Source of the DNA: JBBDMU01 sp040905685
GTDB lineage: Bacteria > Bacteroidota > Rhodothermia > Balneolales > Natronogracilivirgulaceae
Assembly (NCBI GenBank): GCA_040905685.1
Contig: JBBDRB010000110.1
Span: 1 to 64,000 of the forward strand
Length of the DNA: 64,000 nt
Direction of reading: 5' to 3'
The position numbers and the translations under genes are program-made. The first letter of the stretch is position 1. Every line of letters begins with the position of its first letter. Below are positions 1 to 8,398 of the stretch, piece after piece. The notes below the pieces were generated by a model, which did not search any database, was not told the origin of the DNA, and saw only the letters and a program-made list of their open reading frames with translations.

Positions 1-1
1 G

Positions 2-1534
2 GCCTGGGAAGCGGACAATCAAACGATATTCTATACTCGCCAGGATGCCCAGACCCTGCGGTCGAACCAGGTGTTCCGCCATCGCCTCGGCGACGATACC
101 GCCGGCAACAAACTCGTCTATCAGGAAGACGACGATACGTTCAGAACCTATGTGATGCGCACCAAATCCCGTGGATACATTAGCATTGTTTCTTCCAGCA
201 CCGTGAGCACCGAATACAGAGTTATACCGGCCGGCGAGCCCACCGCAGATGCCCGGGTGATTCAACCCCGCCAGCGGGATCTGCTGTATTACGCCGATCA
301 TTTTGGGGATTATTTCTATATTCGCACCAATGACCAGGCTGAAAATTTTCGACTGATGCGGGCTCCTGTGAACCGTCCGGATATCGGCAACTGGGAAGAG
401 GTGATCGCCCACCGCGAGGATGTCCTGCTGGAAGGCATCGATATTTTCCGGGATTTTCTGGTCCTGAGTGAACGCAAAGAGGGATTGATGCAGATCCGGA
501 CCCGTAACTGGGAATCCGGCGAGGAGCATTATCTGGATTTTGACGAGCCGGCTTATTATGCCTATACGACCACCAATCCCTCTTTCGAAACAGGCACCCT
601 GCGCTACGCCTATACCTCACTGACCACCCCCGCCTCCACCTACGATTATGATATGGCCGGTCGCACAAGCATCCTCCTTAAGGAATCGGAGGTCCTGGGC
701 GGTTTTAACCGGGAACACTATGTGACCGAACGCCACATGGCCACCGCAAAAGACGGTACTGCCATACCCGTTTCTCTGGTATACCGCAAAGGGCTGAAGC
801 GAGACGGCTCGAATCCCCTGTTGCAATATGCCTACGGATCATACGGCTATTCCATGGACCCTTCCTTCAGCTCAACCCGCCTGAGCCTGCTCGACCGTGG
901 ATTTGTTTATGCCATCGCCCATATCCGCGGCGGACAGGAAATGGGCCGGCACTGGTACGACCAGGGCAAGCTGAAGCATAAAATGAACACCTTTACCGAT
1001 TTCATTGATGTATCGGAGTACCTGATCGGGGAGGATTTTACGTCCACGGAAAACCTCTATGCCATGGGGGGCAGCGCCGGCGGGCTCCTTATGGGTGCGA
1101 TTGTCAATATGCGGCCGGACCTGTATAAGGGCGTGATCGCCGCCGTTCCGTTTGTGGATGTGGTGACCACCATGCTGGATGACAGCATTCCGCTGACGAC
1201 CTCGGAATACGACGAATGGGGCAATCCCAATGATCCGGAGTATTACGACGTCATGATGGCCTATTCCCCTTACGACAACGTGAAGCCTCAGGATTATCCG
1301 AATATGCTGGTGACCTCAGGGCTGCACGATTCACAGGTGCAGTATTGGGAACCCACCAAATGGGTTTCCAAACTCAGGGACCTGAAAACCGATGATAATG
1401 TATTGCTGCTGCATACCAACATGGATGCCGGTCACGGCGGCGCATCAGGGCGCTTCCAGCGCCTCCGCGAAGTGGCCCTTCAGTACGCGTTCCTGCTGGA
1501 GCTGTCCGGCCGGGGGCGGGACGCCCGGAAATAG
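2..1534 (+). CDS. ptrB: Oligopeptidase B (S9A prolyl oligopeptidase family), 5' end missing
   Basis: This is the C-terminal part of a serine oligopeptidase that cuts short peptides after basic residues. The open frame runs to the left edge of the window, so the start lies outside; an internal GTG at 71 is not the true start. What is visible is the end of the N-terminal beta-propeller followed by the alpha/beta-hydrolase domain. The catalytic serine sits in GGSAGG (codon 1073-1075), an aspartate lies in the HDSQVQYWEP segment, and the histidine in AGHGG (codon 1433-1435). The IRGG and GSYGYS segments upstream are typical of the S9A subfamily. No signal peptide can be judged. The gene converges on the lipoprotein cluster with a 9-bp gap. 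Oligopeptidase B is preferred over prolyl oligopeptidase from overall sequence feel, which is less certain than the family. Confidence 0.9.
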   Translation, partial: AWEADNQTIFYTRQDAQTLRSNQVFRHRLGDDTAGNKLVYQEDDDTFRTYVMRTKSRGYISIVSSSTVSTEYRVIPAGEPTADARVIQPRQRDLLYYADHFGDYFYIRTNDQAENFRLMRAPVNRPDIGNWEEVIAHREDVLLEGIDIFRDFLVLSERKEGLMQIRTRNWESGEEHYLDFDEPAYYAYTTTNPSFETGTLRYAYTSLTTPASTYDYDMAGRTSILLKESEVLGGFNREHYVTERHMATAKDGTAIPVSLVYRKGLKRDGSNPLLQYAYGSYGYSMDPSFSSTRLSLLDRGFVYAIAHIRGGQEMGRHWYDQGKLKHKMNTFTDFIDVSEYLIGEDFTSTENLYAMGGSAGGLLMGAIVNMRPDLYKGVIAAVPFVDVVTTMLDDSIPLTTSEYDEWGNPNDPEYYDVMMAYSPYDNVKPQDYPNMLVTSGLHDSQVQYWEPTKWVSKLRDLKTDDNVLLLHTNMDAGHGGASGRFQRLREVALQYAFLLELSGRGRDARK

Positions 1535-1543
1535 TGCTACGCC

Positions 1544-2152
1544 TTATCTTCGTAACCGGCTGCGTTCGATAAATTTCTTGATCTCCTTGTTGCCGATCCA
1601 GACTTTCTGATTGGATTCCAGATTGACCATTTCCAGGTTAATGGTATAGTACACGGCTCGTTCATTGCCCCGTAAATTTTCATCATAAATGGAATTGATG
1701 CTGCCCATCAGCATGAAATCGGCGCCGGTTTCCCGGGCCAGGGCAGCGGCCGTTTCCGGGGTCGAATAAGACTGCTGGTCCATTCGCTCGGCCCGCAATG
1801 CCTCTCTGGACCGGCTGTCGGCCACAAAATCCACCCGGCCGGTATTAATAAGGTTGCGCTCCAGGGCCAGGGTAAAGACCTCCGTGTCGATATGCTCCAT
1901 GCTTTCGTTGCGGACTGTGCCGACGATCACAACGGGGGGTCGATCATTGGAGGTTACAAACCGTTCGATCCAGGCCGCAGCATGGGCATCGCCGATCATC
2001 TCGCTCGAGACCAGGCGGGCATCGGTGTCATTCCAGCGGCCGGACAAGTCGGTGACCTCACCGGCGTCGACCCGGGAAACTTTCTGGGACGGACCGCAGG
2101 CGGTCAGGCAAAGGCTGACGGAGAGGATAAAAAAAGCAGTGTATTGTTTCAT
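1544..2152 (-). CDS. LpoB-like penicillin-binding protein activator lipoprotein
   Basis: A 202-residue lipoprotein. The signal peptide ends in a lipobox (CLTAC, Cys about residue 19), so it should be lipid-anchored in the envelope. The body matches the LpoB family (COG3417): a segment reading VVIVGTVRNES, then a stretch about oxidised or newly made values (NTGRVDFVADSRSREALRAE), then ARETGADFMLMGSI and a closing KVWIGNKEIKKFI. In Enterobacteria LpoB activates the bifunctional peptidoglycan synthase PBP1b; that role is inferred here because the partner may differ in this phylum. It is the last gene of a leftward lipoprotein cluster, 6 bp after an LPP20-like gene, so the two are almost certainly co-transcribed. 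Family call is strong, function moderate. Confidence 0.85.
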   Translation of the reverse strand: MKQYTAFFILSVSLCLTACGPSQKVSRVDAGEVTDLSGRWNDTDARLVSSEMIGDAHAAAWIERFVTSNDRPPVVIVGTVRNESMEHIDTEVFTLALERNLINTGRVDFVADSRSREALRAERMDQQSYSTPETAAALARETGADFMLMGSINSIYDENLRGNERAVYYTINLEMVNLESNQKVWIGNKEIKKFIERSRLRR

Positions 2153-2158
2153 GGGATT

Positions 2159-3157
2159 TTAGTTTTGGGAGAAGAGTTGGGAGGTTAGGAAGGTAGAGAA
2201 AGTTTTTCTGATCTCATCGTTGATGTCGTCATATACCCGGGCCTGAAGCAGGCTTTCCGAAAGAGTCCCCGAGCGGCCTTTGGCCTCGTAGGTATTCACG
2301 TCATTGTCGTACAGGTTGGTAATGATGATGTTCACATTCCAGTTCATGAAAACCGCATCATCGCGGTTCAGGTGGGCTTCGTGCTGATCAACGGCGACAA
2401 AGACCTCGAAGTCCGCATATTCACCGGACACGGTATAGCCGCTGCTGTTGAGAGAGGAGATCACCGAACGGGCCGCCTGCTCTTCCCCGCTGACGGAAAA
2501 ATGGATGCCCTTTTTGATCTGTTCGAAGTTCCGTTCCATGGAATTGTAATCGGCAGCGTCACTATAGGCAAAACTGGATAATATATCGTACTGGGCAATC
2601 AGGTTCCGGTTCACCTCCATGAGCATGGAGGCCTGGTTGATGCGGGAAAGCTGTTCGGTCTTGCTGTCGGTGCCGTTAATGATCGAATTCAGGCTTCTGA
2701 TATTAGCGTCGTTGGAACTGATCTCCGAGCCGATCAAAAGGCTGGTTTCAGTCCTGTTGATGCCCAGAAGAACATAATGCTGGCTGTCGTCCTGGTGGGT
2801 ATTCAGCACCCGGGTGTTGAGCAGCTGCTGATGGCTGCTCACATTGGTGATGTTCAGCAGATCGGAGGTCGATTCGCTGAAATAGGCATCGTTGTTCTGA
2901 TAGTCCATGTACTGCGAGCGCAGTGTCTGGTCGGAGGAAACCTGGGATGAAAATATCCTGGCCATATTGGCCGAGGCACTGTTCTGTGCCTCCTGGAGAG
3001 TGGACCCGGAACCGACGGCCAGCAGGTACAGGTTCTGGTGGTAGGCCGAATACGGGTCGGTCAGCCAGGCTGTAGACTCCCGGGTTGCGTCCGGGGAGGC
3101 GCACGATGCCATCAGCGTGAGCAGTGCGAGCAGAAGTACGGTGCGGTAGGTTTGCAT
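2159..3157 (-). CDS. LPP20-family lipoprotein
   Basis: A 332-residue lipoprotein with a short signal peptide and lipobox (LMASC, Cys about residue 19). The region just after it (WLTDPYSAYHQNLYLLAVGSG followed by a run of alternating Ala/Glu/Asn helix) is the LPP20 signature: a conserved WxxxPY, then AVGSG, then an amphipathic helix. The C-terminal half contains a second alpha/beta stretch ending in a degenerate 'VFVAVD..NVNIIITNLYDN' pattern similar to LpoB/CsgG-type folds. No catalytic residues are evident. The gene is 8 bp downstream of the COG3014-like gene and 6 bp upstream of the LpoB-like gene, which suggests these three products work together at the outer membrane or peptidoglycan. The specific function is unknown. 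Confidence 0.75.
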   Translation of the reverse strand: MQTYRTVLLLALLTLMASCASPDATRESTAWLTDPYSAYHQNLYLLAVGSGSTLQEAQNSASANMARIFSSQVSSDQTLRSQYMDYQNNDAYFSESTSDLLNITNVSSHQQLLNTRVLNTHQDDSQHYVLLGINRTETSLLIGSEISSNDANIRSLNSIINGTDSKTEQLSRINQASMLMEVNRNLIAQYDILSSFAYSDAADYNSMERNFEQIKKGIHFSVSGEEQAARSVISSLNSSGYTVSGEYADFEVFVAVDQHEAHLNRDDAVFMNWNVNIIITNLYDNDVNTYEAKGRSGTLSESLLQARVYDDINDEIRKTFSTFLTSQLFSQN

Positions 3158-3165
3158 AATGGTTT

Positions 3166-4464
3166 TCAGTTATAATAAATGGATTCCGTCAGAGCCAGGT
3201 TATCCGGGCCGACCATGAGGGTTTGTTCCGACTCATAGACCATGCTGCCGGTCGGGGAATAATACTGATAGCGCACGCGGTGTTCTCCCTCGGGGAGGTC
3301 GACCACATTGCCGTAAGCCTGGCCGGGAAGCGTGGTCCATCGCCTTAAATCGGCCATCTCCAGGGCTTCGGTACCGATAAGGCCGGCCAGACCTACCAGG
3401 CTTCCTGCGAGATCGCCGCCTTCTGTTGTGGCCACCTGCCGGGCTTTTTGAGTGGAGACGGCGCGCAGAAAACTCCGTGTAAAGGTCCGCGCATAAATAA
3501 CCGGTTCCTTCACCTTATAGACGGATTCCGAGACTTTCGACATGTTCTCGATCATGGGAATGGGTACGGTAAGCGTATCGTTGATGACAACCTGAACCCG
3601 TCCGACACGGCTGCTGAATCTTTCCAGCACGGGGAAGGCAAATTTGAGATGGAAATCCAGATCATCCAGGTACAGCCGTACATGGGCACTGGTTTTTAAG
3701 GGGGAACGCCCCGAAAAAGCGATCAACAGCGTATTATAGGTATTGCGCTGTATGTGCTCAAGGCTGCTGGGCGATTCGGGGTTATAGGCAATGCCCTGAT
3801 CCAGGAAGGCGCCGGTCATGCGGTTATACTCAATGCGGGCGTTGTCGGGGCGACCGGAGGTGGCAAACAGCACGGCGGACAAAAAATGGGCGAAGGCGCT
3901 GTTCTGGATATTGGCCTGGCCTGCTTCCAGGGGAATCCGCCGGCCGGTGGTGTCTTTTCTGGCCATTTCCCGCATTACCTCCTCATGCCTGAGCACAAAC
4001 TTGTCCAGCTTAAAGGCCATTTTCCTTGCTTCCACCAGGGCATTCTCCGGTTCTTCCATCTGAATGTAATTAAGGGATTTGAAAGCATTGAGATACACAT
4101 CTTCGTAATCCTCTCCTTCGTATTCAAGGCGGTAGTCGTTGATCAGGAAAGCGGAAATATTCCGGCTCACGCTGCTCCCGTATAGCATTTCAATCTTTTG
4201 CTCGGCATCATGGTAGGTTTGCGTGCTCTCCGTCCAGTTACCGGCAAAACGCTGAGCCGTACCCTTTTCGAGCAATCTCAAGACATCATCCCGGTCCCGG
4301 TAGGTCTTTGCTTTTTTGTAGCCGTCAATCAGGCTGATGGTTTGCATATAATCGCGCCTTTCAAAGCTTTGTTCAATACTCATCTGAGCTTCGAAGACAT
4401 TGTAGGAACGGCAGGCTGAAAAAAGACAAAGGACGGGCAGTAAGAGCACATGCAAGATTTTCAT
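3166..4464 (-). CDS. COG3014-like lipoprotein with N-terminal TPR-type helices
   Basis: A 432-residue lipoprotein (lipobox LFSAC, Cys about residue 18). Residues 25-230 are mostly paired helices resembling tetratricopeptide repeats (for example YMQTISLIDGYKKAKTY and ALVEARKMAFKLDKFVLRHEEV), suggesting a scaffold. The later part is beta-rich, with a predicted sandwich around VGRVQVVINDTLTVPIP and ending in a PEGEHRVRYQYYSPTGS segment that resembles Ig-like lipoprotein tails. This layout and its position between LPP20- and LpoB-like genes match the COG3014 family that clusters with LpoB in several phyla. Its ATG lies only about 20 bp after a strong terminator, so it may have its own promoter or depend on read-through. 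The biochemical role is unknown. Confidence 0.75.
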   Translation of the reverse strand: MKILHVLLLPVLCLFSACRSYNVFEAQMSIEQSFERRDYMQTISLIDGYKKAKTYRDRDDVLRLLEKGTAQRFAGNWTESTQTYHDAEQKIEMLYGSSVSRNISAFLINDYRLEYEGEDYEDVYLNAFKSLNYIQMEEPENALVEARKMAFKLDKFVLRHEEVMREMARKDTTGRRIPLEAGQANIQNSAFAHFLSAVLFATSGRPDNARIEYNRMTGAFLDQGIAYNPESPSSLEHIQRNTYNTLLIAFSGRSPLKTSAHVRLYLDDLDFHLKFAFPVLERFSSRVGRVQVVINDTLTVPIPMIENMSKVSESVYKVKEPVIYARTFTRSFLRAVSTQKARQVATTEGGDLAGSLVGLAGLIGTEALEMADLRRWTTLPGQAYGNVVDLPEGEHRVRYQYYSPTGSMVYESEQTLMVGPDNLALTESIYYN

Positions 4465-4483
4465 GCAGCATCGACACCATTAC

Positions 4484-4520
4484 AAAAAAACCCGAGGGGG
4501 CCGTGGGACCCCTCAGGTTT
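4484..4520 (-). terminator. Rho-independent terminator after the first LPP20-like gene
   Basis: Read on the minus strand, a 12-bp stem (AAACCTGAGGGG pairing with CCCCTCGGGTTT, one G-T wobble) with a 9-nt loop is followed at once by seven T residues. It begins about 23 bp after the stop codon of the LPP20-like gene at 4544 and ends about 20 bp before the ATG of the next gene in the same direction. The geometry is that of a standard intrinsic terminator. Because it sits inside an apparent gene cluster, it may act as a partial terminator or attenuator. Confidence 0.85.
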
Positions 4521-4543
4521 GATCATGATTTCTGAAAATGACT

Positions 4544-5110
4544 CTAGTTATTCCGTTTGAAATCTTCGTAGCGTTGGATCTCCTCATCCAGCTCGTCAAA
4601 AGCCTGGCTGCTCCGAAAACGGGTATACATCTGGTCATTTTGCCTCAGTTGCTCCATCAAGGCCAAATTCGCCTCCCCAATGGGGTATTCAACGAGCACA
4701 AATACCCGCCACAGCTGACCGTCTCTGTGCTGGGTCTGGTGGCGGATAGCACTGCCGGTCAGGCTTTCCGATACAATCGTTCGGTTGGCCTGGGTGAACA
4801 TCTGCAGGAACTGGGCCTCTTCATCAGCGCCCACCTCTTCTGTAAAGTTCTTCTGGATGCCTTCAACTTTTACGTTGCTCTGCCGGCCAATCTCGGCCCG
4901 GGCATCGGTGGTCGCTTTGTTGATGGCCGTTTGAAGATCGCGGGAAGTGGATGTTTGCGCCGCAAAAAAGTAGTCCGGATCATCAGGAACATCGGTGAAC
5001 CATTCAGGAATATCACCTAAGGATGCATCGGTTAAACCTTTATTGGACCGGCAGCCTGTTACAGTGACCAATCCGGCAAAGCAAACAAGCAGTATCAATC
5101 TTACTTTCAT
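4544..5110 (-). CDS. Short LPP20-family lipoprotein
   Basis: A 188-residue lipoprotein with signal peptide and Cys at about residue 20 (VTVTGC). After the anchor comes WFTDVPDDPDYFFAAQTS, then a long amphipathic helix (AINKATTDARAEIGRQSNVKVEG), which is the LPP20-type pattern of a Trp-x-x-x-P motif, an 'A/G' turn and a helix. The last part contains a beta strand pair (QLWRVFVLVEYPIGEANLAL) and a basic, helical tail. The start is well supported by AGGAGT at 5115-5120, 4 nt upstream of the ATG. It is followed by a strong terminator, so it may be expressed at a higher level than the three downstream lipoprotein genes. Function unknown; likely linked to envelope stability by association with the LpoB-like gene. 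Confidence 0.75.
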   Translation of the reverse strand: MKVRLILLVCFAGLVTVTGCRSNKGLTDASLGDIPEWFTDVPDDPDYFFAAQTSTSRDLQTAINKATTDARAEIGRQSNVKVEGIQKNFTEEVGADEEAQFLQMFTQANRTIVSESLTGSAIRHQTQHRDGQLWRVFVLVEYPIGEANLALMEQLRQNDQMYTRFRSSQAFDELDEEIQRYEDFKRNN

Positions 5111-5216
5111 GATAACTCCTGTGTAGATTAGGGTTAAGGGTATTTATTAAAATAATATAATATTTTTTTAATTAAAAAATATACCTAACTGTTTTTTTTG
5201 GCCCAGCCAAATAGGG

Positions 5217-6815
5217 TCAGTCAACCTTCACCCTTACCTTATTTCCCTTTACCTGATTGTTGTTCATGGCTTTAACAACCGCCGGCACATACTGGTCAGG
5301 AATATCGACGATAGAATAGGCATTTTCGATTTCAATATTGCCGATCACATCACCCGGTATTCCGGCTTCACCGGCAATAGCACCGACCAGATCGCCGGGG
5401 TGGATCTTGTTTTTCTTCCCCACACTGAAATACACACCGACCATATCACTCTCGTTATAGGTTTTGGCCGGTTTGGCCGCTTTGCCTGAATCCGTCCCGG
5501 ACGAGGCATCGGGGGAGGCCTTGCCGGCGGACTCCATCTGCATCTTAAGCAGGGCCCCGGCCGCCTCGATCGAGGTGAACCGGTCTTCCAGGATGGACTC
5601 TACCTGTTCGATATAAGAGCGGAGTCCGCCCTGCTCGAGGGTCTGGACGAGTTCATTAAGATTGCCGGCTATGCGCGACTGGCGCACATCGGCCACACTG
5701 GGCATGGCCAAAGGAAGCAGCTGCTGCCTGATTTGCTTTTCAATGAACCGCAGGCCCCGGTTTTTGCGTCCCGCACTAAAGGTAATGGCCGTGCCGGAGC
5801 GCCCCGCCCGGCCGGTACGGCCTATGCGGTGTATGTAATACTCCGGATCCTGGGGTATATCGTAATTGAACACCACATCAATGCCCTCCACATCAATGCC
5901 CCTTGCCGCTACATCGGTAGCAACGAGTATGTCGATATCCCCGCGCCGGAACTGCCCCATTACGCGGTCACGCTGACCCTGGGTCAGGTCTCCGTTGATG
6001 ACATCACAGGAAAAACCACGCGCCTGCAATTCCCGGGCTATTTTTTCAGTCTGGCGTTTAGTATTGCAAAAAACCACGGCCAACTTGTAATTATGGACAT
6101 CCATCAGCCGGGATATGGCCTCATCGCGCACCGATTCGCGTACTTCCACCACATATTGTTTAATATCGGGAGCCGAGACCACCTGACGGCTGATGGTGAT
6201 ATTGACCGGATCCTTCATATACCGTTTCATAATATCACGGATTGCTTTCGGCACAGTAGCCGAAAACATCACAGTCTGAACCGGTTTTTGGATATGGGAA
6301 AGGATGGTTTCCATATCCTCGCGGAATCCCATATTCAGCATTTCGTCGGCTTCATCGAACACAACCATGTCTACATGGTCCAGTTTCAGGTTTCCCCGCT
6401 GCAGCAGGTCAATGGTGCGCCCCGGTGTGCCCACCACGACATGAGCACCCCTCTGAAGGGCTTTCGTCTGCCGGGTGATGGGTTGCCCGCCATAAACGGG
6501 AACGATGTGCAGGCCTTTAACATGCTGGCCCAGCTTCATCAGCTCTCCGGTTACCTGGATAGCCAGTTCCCGGGTGGGGCATTGCAGCAATACCTGAACA
6601 TTTTTATTGCTGATATCTATTTTTTCAATAATGGGTATACCAAAGGCGGCCGTTTTTCCCGTACCGGTCTGTGCCTGACCGACCACATCTTTGCCCTCCA
6701 TGATCAACGGGATACATTGCTGCTGGATGGAGGTGGGGACTTCAAATCCCATTTCGGATACGGCGTCTTGAACGGGTTTACTGAAGTTCAGATCAGCAAA
6801 GGATAAGTCTTTCAT
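5217..6815 (-). CDS. DEAD-box RNA helicase with C-terminal DbpA-type RNA-binding domain
   Basis: An ATP-dependent RNA helicase of 532 residues, CsdA/DeaD type. Motifs appear in the standard order: Q motif (GFEVPTSIQ, about 23-31), Walker A AQTGTGKT (48-55), PTRELA (80-85), TPGR (130-133), DEAD (154-157), SAT (185-187) and HRIGRTGRAGR (about 332-342). After an Ala/Lys/Ser linker near 430-450, the tail (about 455-532, beginning GVYFSVGKKNKI) matches the DbpA RNA-binding domain that contacts structured RNA. These proteins usually help ribosome assembly and RNA turnover, especially in the cold. No strong Shine-Dalgarno is seen. It faces away from the AhpD-like gene across a 194-bp AT-rich region that probably holds both promoters. 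Confidence 0.93.
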   Translation of the reverse strand: MKDLSFADLNFSKPVQDAVSEMGFEVPTSIQQQCIPLIMEGKDVVGQAQTGTGKTAAFGIPIIEKIDISNKNVQVLLQCPTRELAIQVTGELMKLGQHVKGLHIVPVYGGQPITRQTKALQRGAHVVVGTPGRTIDLLQRGNLKLDHVDMVVFDEADEMLNMGFREDMETILSHIQKPVQTVMFSATVPKAIRDIMKRYMKDPVNITISRQVVSAPDIKQYVVEVRESVRDEAISRLMDVHNYKLAVVFCNTKRQTEKIARELQARGFSCDVINGDLTQGQRDRVMGQFRRGDIDILVATDVAARGIDVEGIDVVFNYDIPQDPEYYIHRIGRTGRAGRSGTAITFSAGRKNRGLRFIEKQIRQQLLPLAMPSVADVRQSRIAGNLNELVQTLEQGGLRSYIEQVESILEDRFTSIEAAGALLKMQMESAGKASPDASSGTDSGKAAKPAKTYNESDMVGVYFSVGKKNKIHPGDLVGAIAGEAGIPGDVIGNIEIENAYSIVDIPDQYVPAVVKAMNNNQVKGNKVRVKVD

Positions 6816-6946
6816 AAAAACAATTTTCTTGTAGGTCTTGAGGAATAATTACTAATCAGTTTATAACGAACCGGCAGGGAGATAAGATACGGATTTATGG
6901 AGATATATTTGTGCAATAGAATTTCTTTTTTAAAAGATTCTCTTAT

Positions 6947-7008
6947 ACTGTAGGTAAATAGGTATGAAACTCACGCATCTGCTTTCGGACCCAATAATTC
7001 CCTACAGT
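6947..7008. repeat. 8-bp inverted repeat flanking the leader of the AhpD-like gene
   Basis: The 8-mer ACTGTAGG at 6947-6954 is the exact reverse complement of CCTACAGT at 7001-7008, with 46 bp between. The right arm ends one base before the ATG at 7010. In the mRNA the arms could pair and occlude the start, or the arms could be protein-binding half sites. An 8-bp match could be coincidental. Confidence 0.35.
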
Positions 7009-7009
7009 T

Positions 7010-7564
7010 ATGGCTCACATCCAACTCAAAGATGAACATTTACCGGGCATCACTGGCCTGTTTGCCTTCCGGCCCGATACGGCAAAACCCTTATCCCAAC
7101 TTGCTGAAACCCTGCTGCGCGGGCCCTCGACGCTGAGCAGCGGTGAACGGGAGATTATTGCCTCATCGGTTTCCTGCCGCAACGATTGTCACTTCTGTCA
7201 TACCTCTCACGGAGCGGCCGCCGCGGCACACCTGGGAACGGGCCTAGAACTGATCAGCGACATAAAGAATGGTCTGCCCGGTACGGTTATCTCCGATAAA
7301 CTCAGGGCCCTGCTGGATATAGCCCACAAAGTTCAGGAGGGCGGCAAAAATGTGGAAGAATATCATATGCAGGCGGCCCGGGATCAGGGGGCGACGGATC
7401 TTGAAATACATGATACCGTCCTGATCGCCGCTGCTTTTTGCATGTTTAACCGGTATGTGGACGGGCTTGGAACCTGGGCTCCGGAGGCGGATGAGGCCTA
7501 CCGGGAAATGGGGAAGAAACTGGCCCATGCCGGATATATTACGGATCAGGCCTCTTCTTCCTGA
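7010..7564 (+). CDS. Carboxymuconolactone decarboxylase / AhpD-like protein
   Basis: A 184-residue helical protein of the AhpD-like superfamily, in the branch usually labelled peroxidase-related. The core motif is present: Cys60-x-x-Cys63 with His67 (DCHFCHTSH), preceded by acidic residues at 46-48, which in AhpD forms the thiol-based redox centre. An extra Cys at 56 lies just before it. This suggests a role in peroxide or oxidant defence, though the true electron partner is not shown here. It is transcribed away from the helicase and its last 19 bp overlap the converging membrane-protein gene. An inverted repeat encloses its leader. Family confident, substrate unknown. Confidence 0.82.
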   Translation: MAHIQLKDEHLPGITGLFAFRPDTAKPLSQLAETLLRGPSTLSSGEREIIASSVSCRNDCHFCHTSHGAAAAAHLGTGLELISDIKNGLPGTVISDKLRALLDIAHKVQEGGKNVEEYHMQAARDQGATDLEIHDTVLIAAAFCMFNRYVDGLGTWAPEADEAYREMGKKLAHAGYITDQASSS

Positions 7565-8022
7565 CGACTGATATATTCTTCTATCACTTTCAGGTTTTCC
7601 AGGTTCTTCCGGAAAACCGGGGGCTGAACCGGCCAACTGTTGATGAGTATCTTCCTCTCCAGCGGAATGGCGGTAATATATTCTCCCCAGGATGAGGGAG
7701 AAATCGCCGTTTTGATGCGAATATGACTTTCTTCCGATTCAATTACCCGGTGGCTTAGGGCTTTAAAAGCACTGATAATCCGTTCGGCGTTTTCCTGCCG
7801 GCTGCATTGATTGGCAATATTTCTGAAGGTGTAGTGCTTTCTGAAACGGCTGACCGTCAGGGTCATGAACAGCAGGATCAGCAGGGCGGAAACCACCCCG
7901 GGCAGCACCAGGGCAAAGAGGACCATAACCGGGATGTAATAAAAATAATGCTTGTAAAAATGCGCATGCCTGAACCTCCAGCGATGGGTTCTGAGAATAA
8001 ACTCCAGGTCTTCTTTTGTCAT
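7546..8022 (-). CDS. Small membrane protein of unknown function
   Basis: A 158-residue protein with a basic N-terminus, then one long hydrophobic hairpin (about residues 28-60, from YYIPVMVLFALVLPG to LLFMTLTV), followed by a cytoplasmic-looking region rich in charged residues. I do not recognise the family. It lies 7 bp downstream of the receiver gene in the kinase-receiver operon, so it may be the output or sensing partner of that system. It overlaps the AhpD-like gene tail-to-tail by 19 bp. Existence as a gene is supported by the coding-like composition and tight operon spacing; the role is unknown. Confidence 0.6.
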   Translation of the reverse strand: MTKEDLEFILRTHRWRFRHAHFYKHYFYYIPVMVLFALVLPGVVSALLILLFMTLTVSRFRKHYTFRNIANQCSRQENAERIISAFKALSHRVIESEESHIRIKTAISPSSWGEYITAIPLERKILINSWPVQPPVFRKNLENLKVIEEYISRQEEEA

Positions 8023-8029
8023 GGCTGCT

Positions 8030-8398
8030 TTACGATAAATGAAACAACGTTGATTCGATCAGAATCCTAAGTTCTTCATCATGGATGGGTTTGTCAATAT
8101 ATAATTCATTCAGGCCACCCTGTTTGAGTTGTTCGCTGTTCCCCGTCAAATAGATGACCGGTATGGAACGAACCTCCCTGATCTCTGCGACGGCCTCGAT
8201 GCCGTTCATCTTGCCTTTCAGGCTGATATCCATGAGAATAAGGTCCGGATCAAGGACCAGTGCCGCCCGTATGGCTTCCTCCCCCGTTTCCACGGCCCTG
8301 GCCACAGCATACCCCATTTTTTGAACCTTTTCCTGAAGATCAAGAGCAATGATGAGGTTATCTTCCACAATGAGAATATGAGGTTTACCCATCAGCAT
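8030..8398 (-). CDS. Single-domain response regulator (CheY-like receiver)
   Basis: A 122-residue protein made of only a receiver domain. The acidic pocket is Glu12-Asp13, the phospho-acceptor is Asp57 (LILMDISLKG), and the switch residues are Thr85 and Lys103 (IDKP). There is no DNA-binding or enzyme output domain, so it should pass the phosphate on or bind a partner, as in other stand-alone receivers. The start overlaps the stop of the histidine kinase: an ATG at 8398, or a second ATG at 8392 in a TGATG junction, either giving translational coupling. Kinase, receiver and the downstream membrane protein form one operon. Confidence 0.92.
   Translation of the reverse strand: MLMGKPHILIVEDNLIIALDLQEKVQKMGYAVARAVETGEEAIRAALVLDPDLILMDISLKGKMNGIEAVAEIREVRSIPVIYLTGNSEQLKQGGLNELYIDKPIHDEELRILIESTLFHLS

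Noticed and set aside
5140..5186. Possible AT-rich terminator downstream of the helicase gene
   Set aside because: The inverted repeat is off by one base and AT-only, so it cannot be separated from background composition.
5733..6806. 357-residue plus-strand frame over the helicase
   Set aside because: Shadow of the DEAD-box gene; the minus frame holds all helicase motifs.
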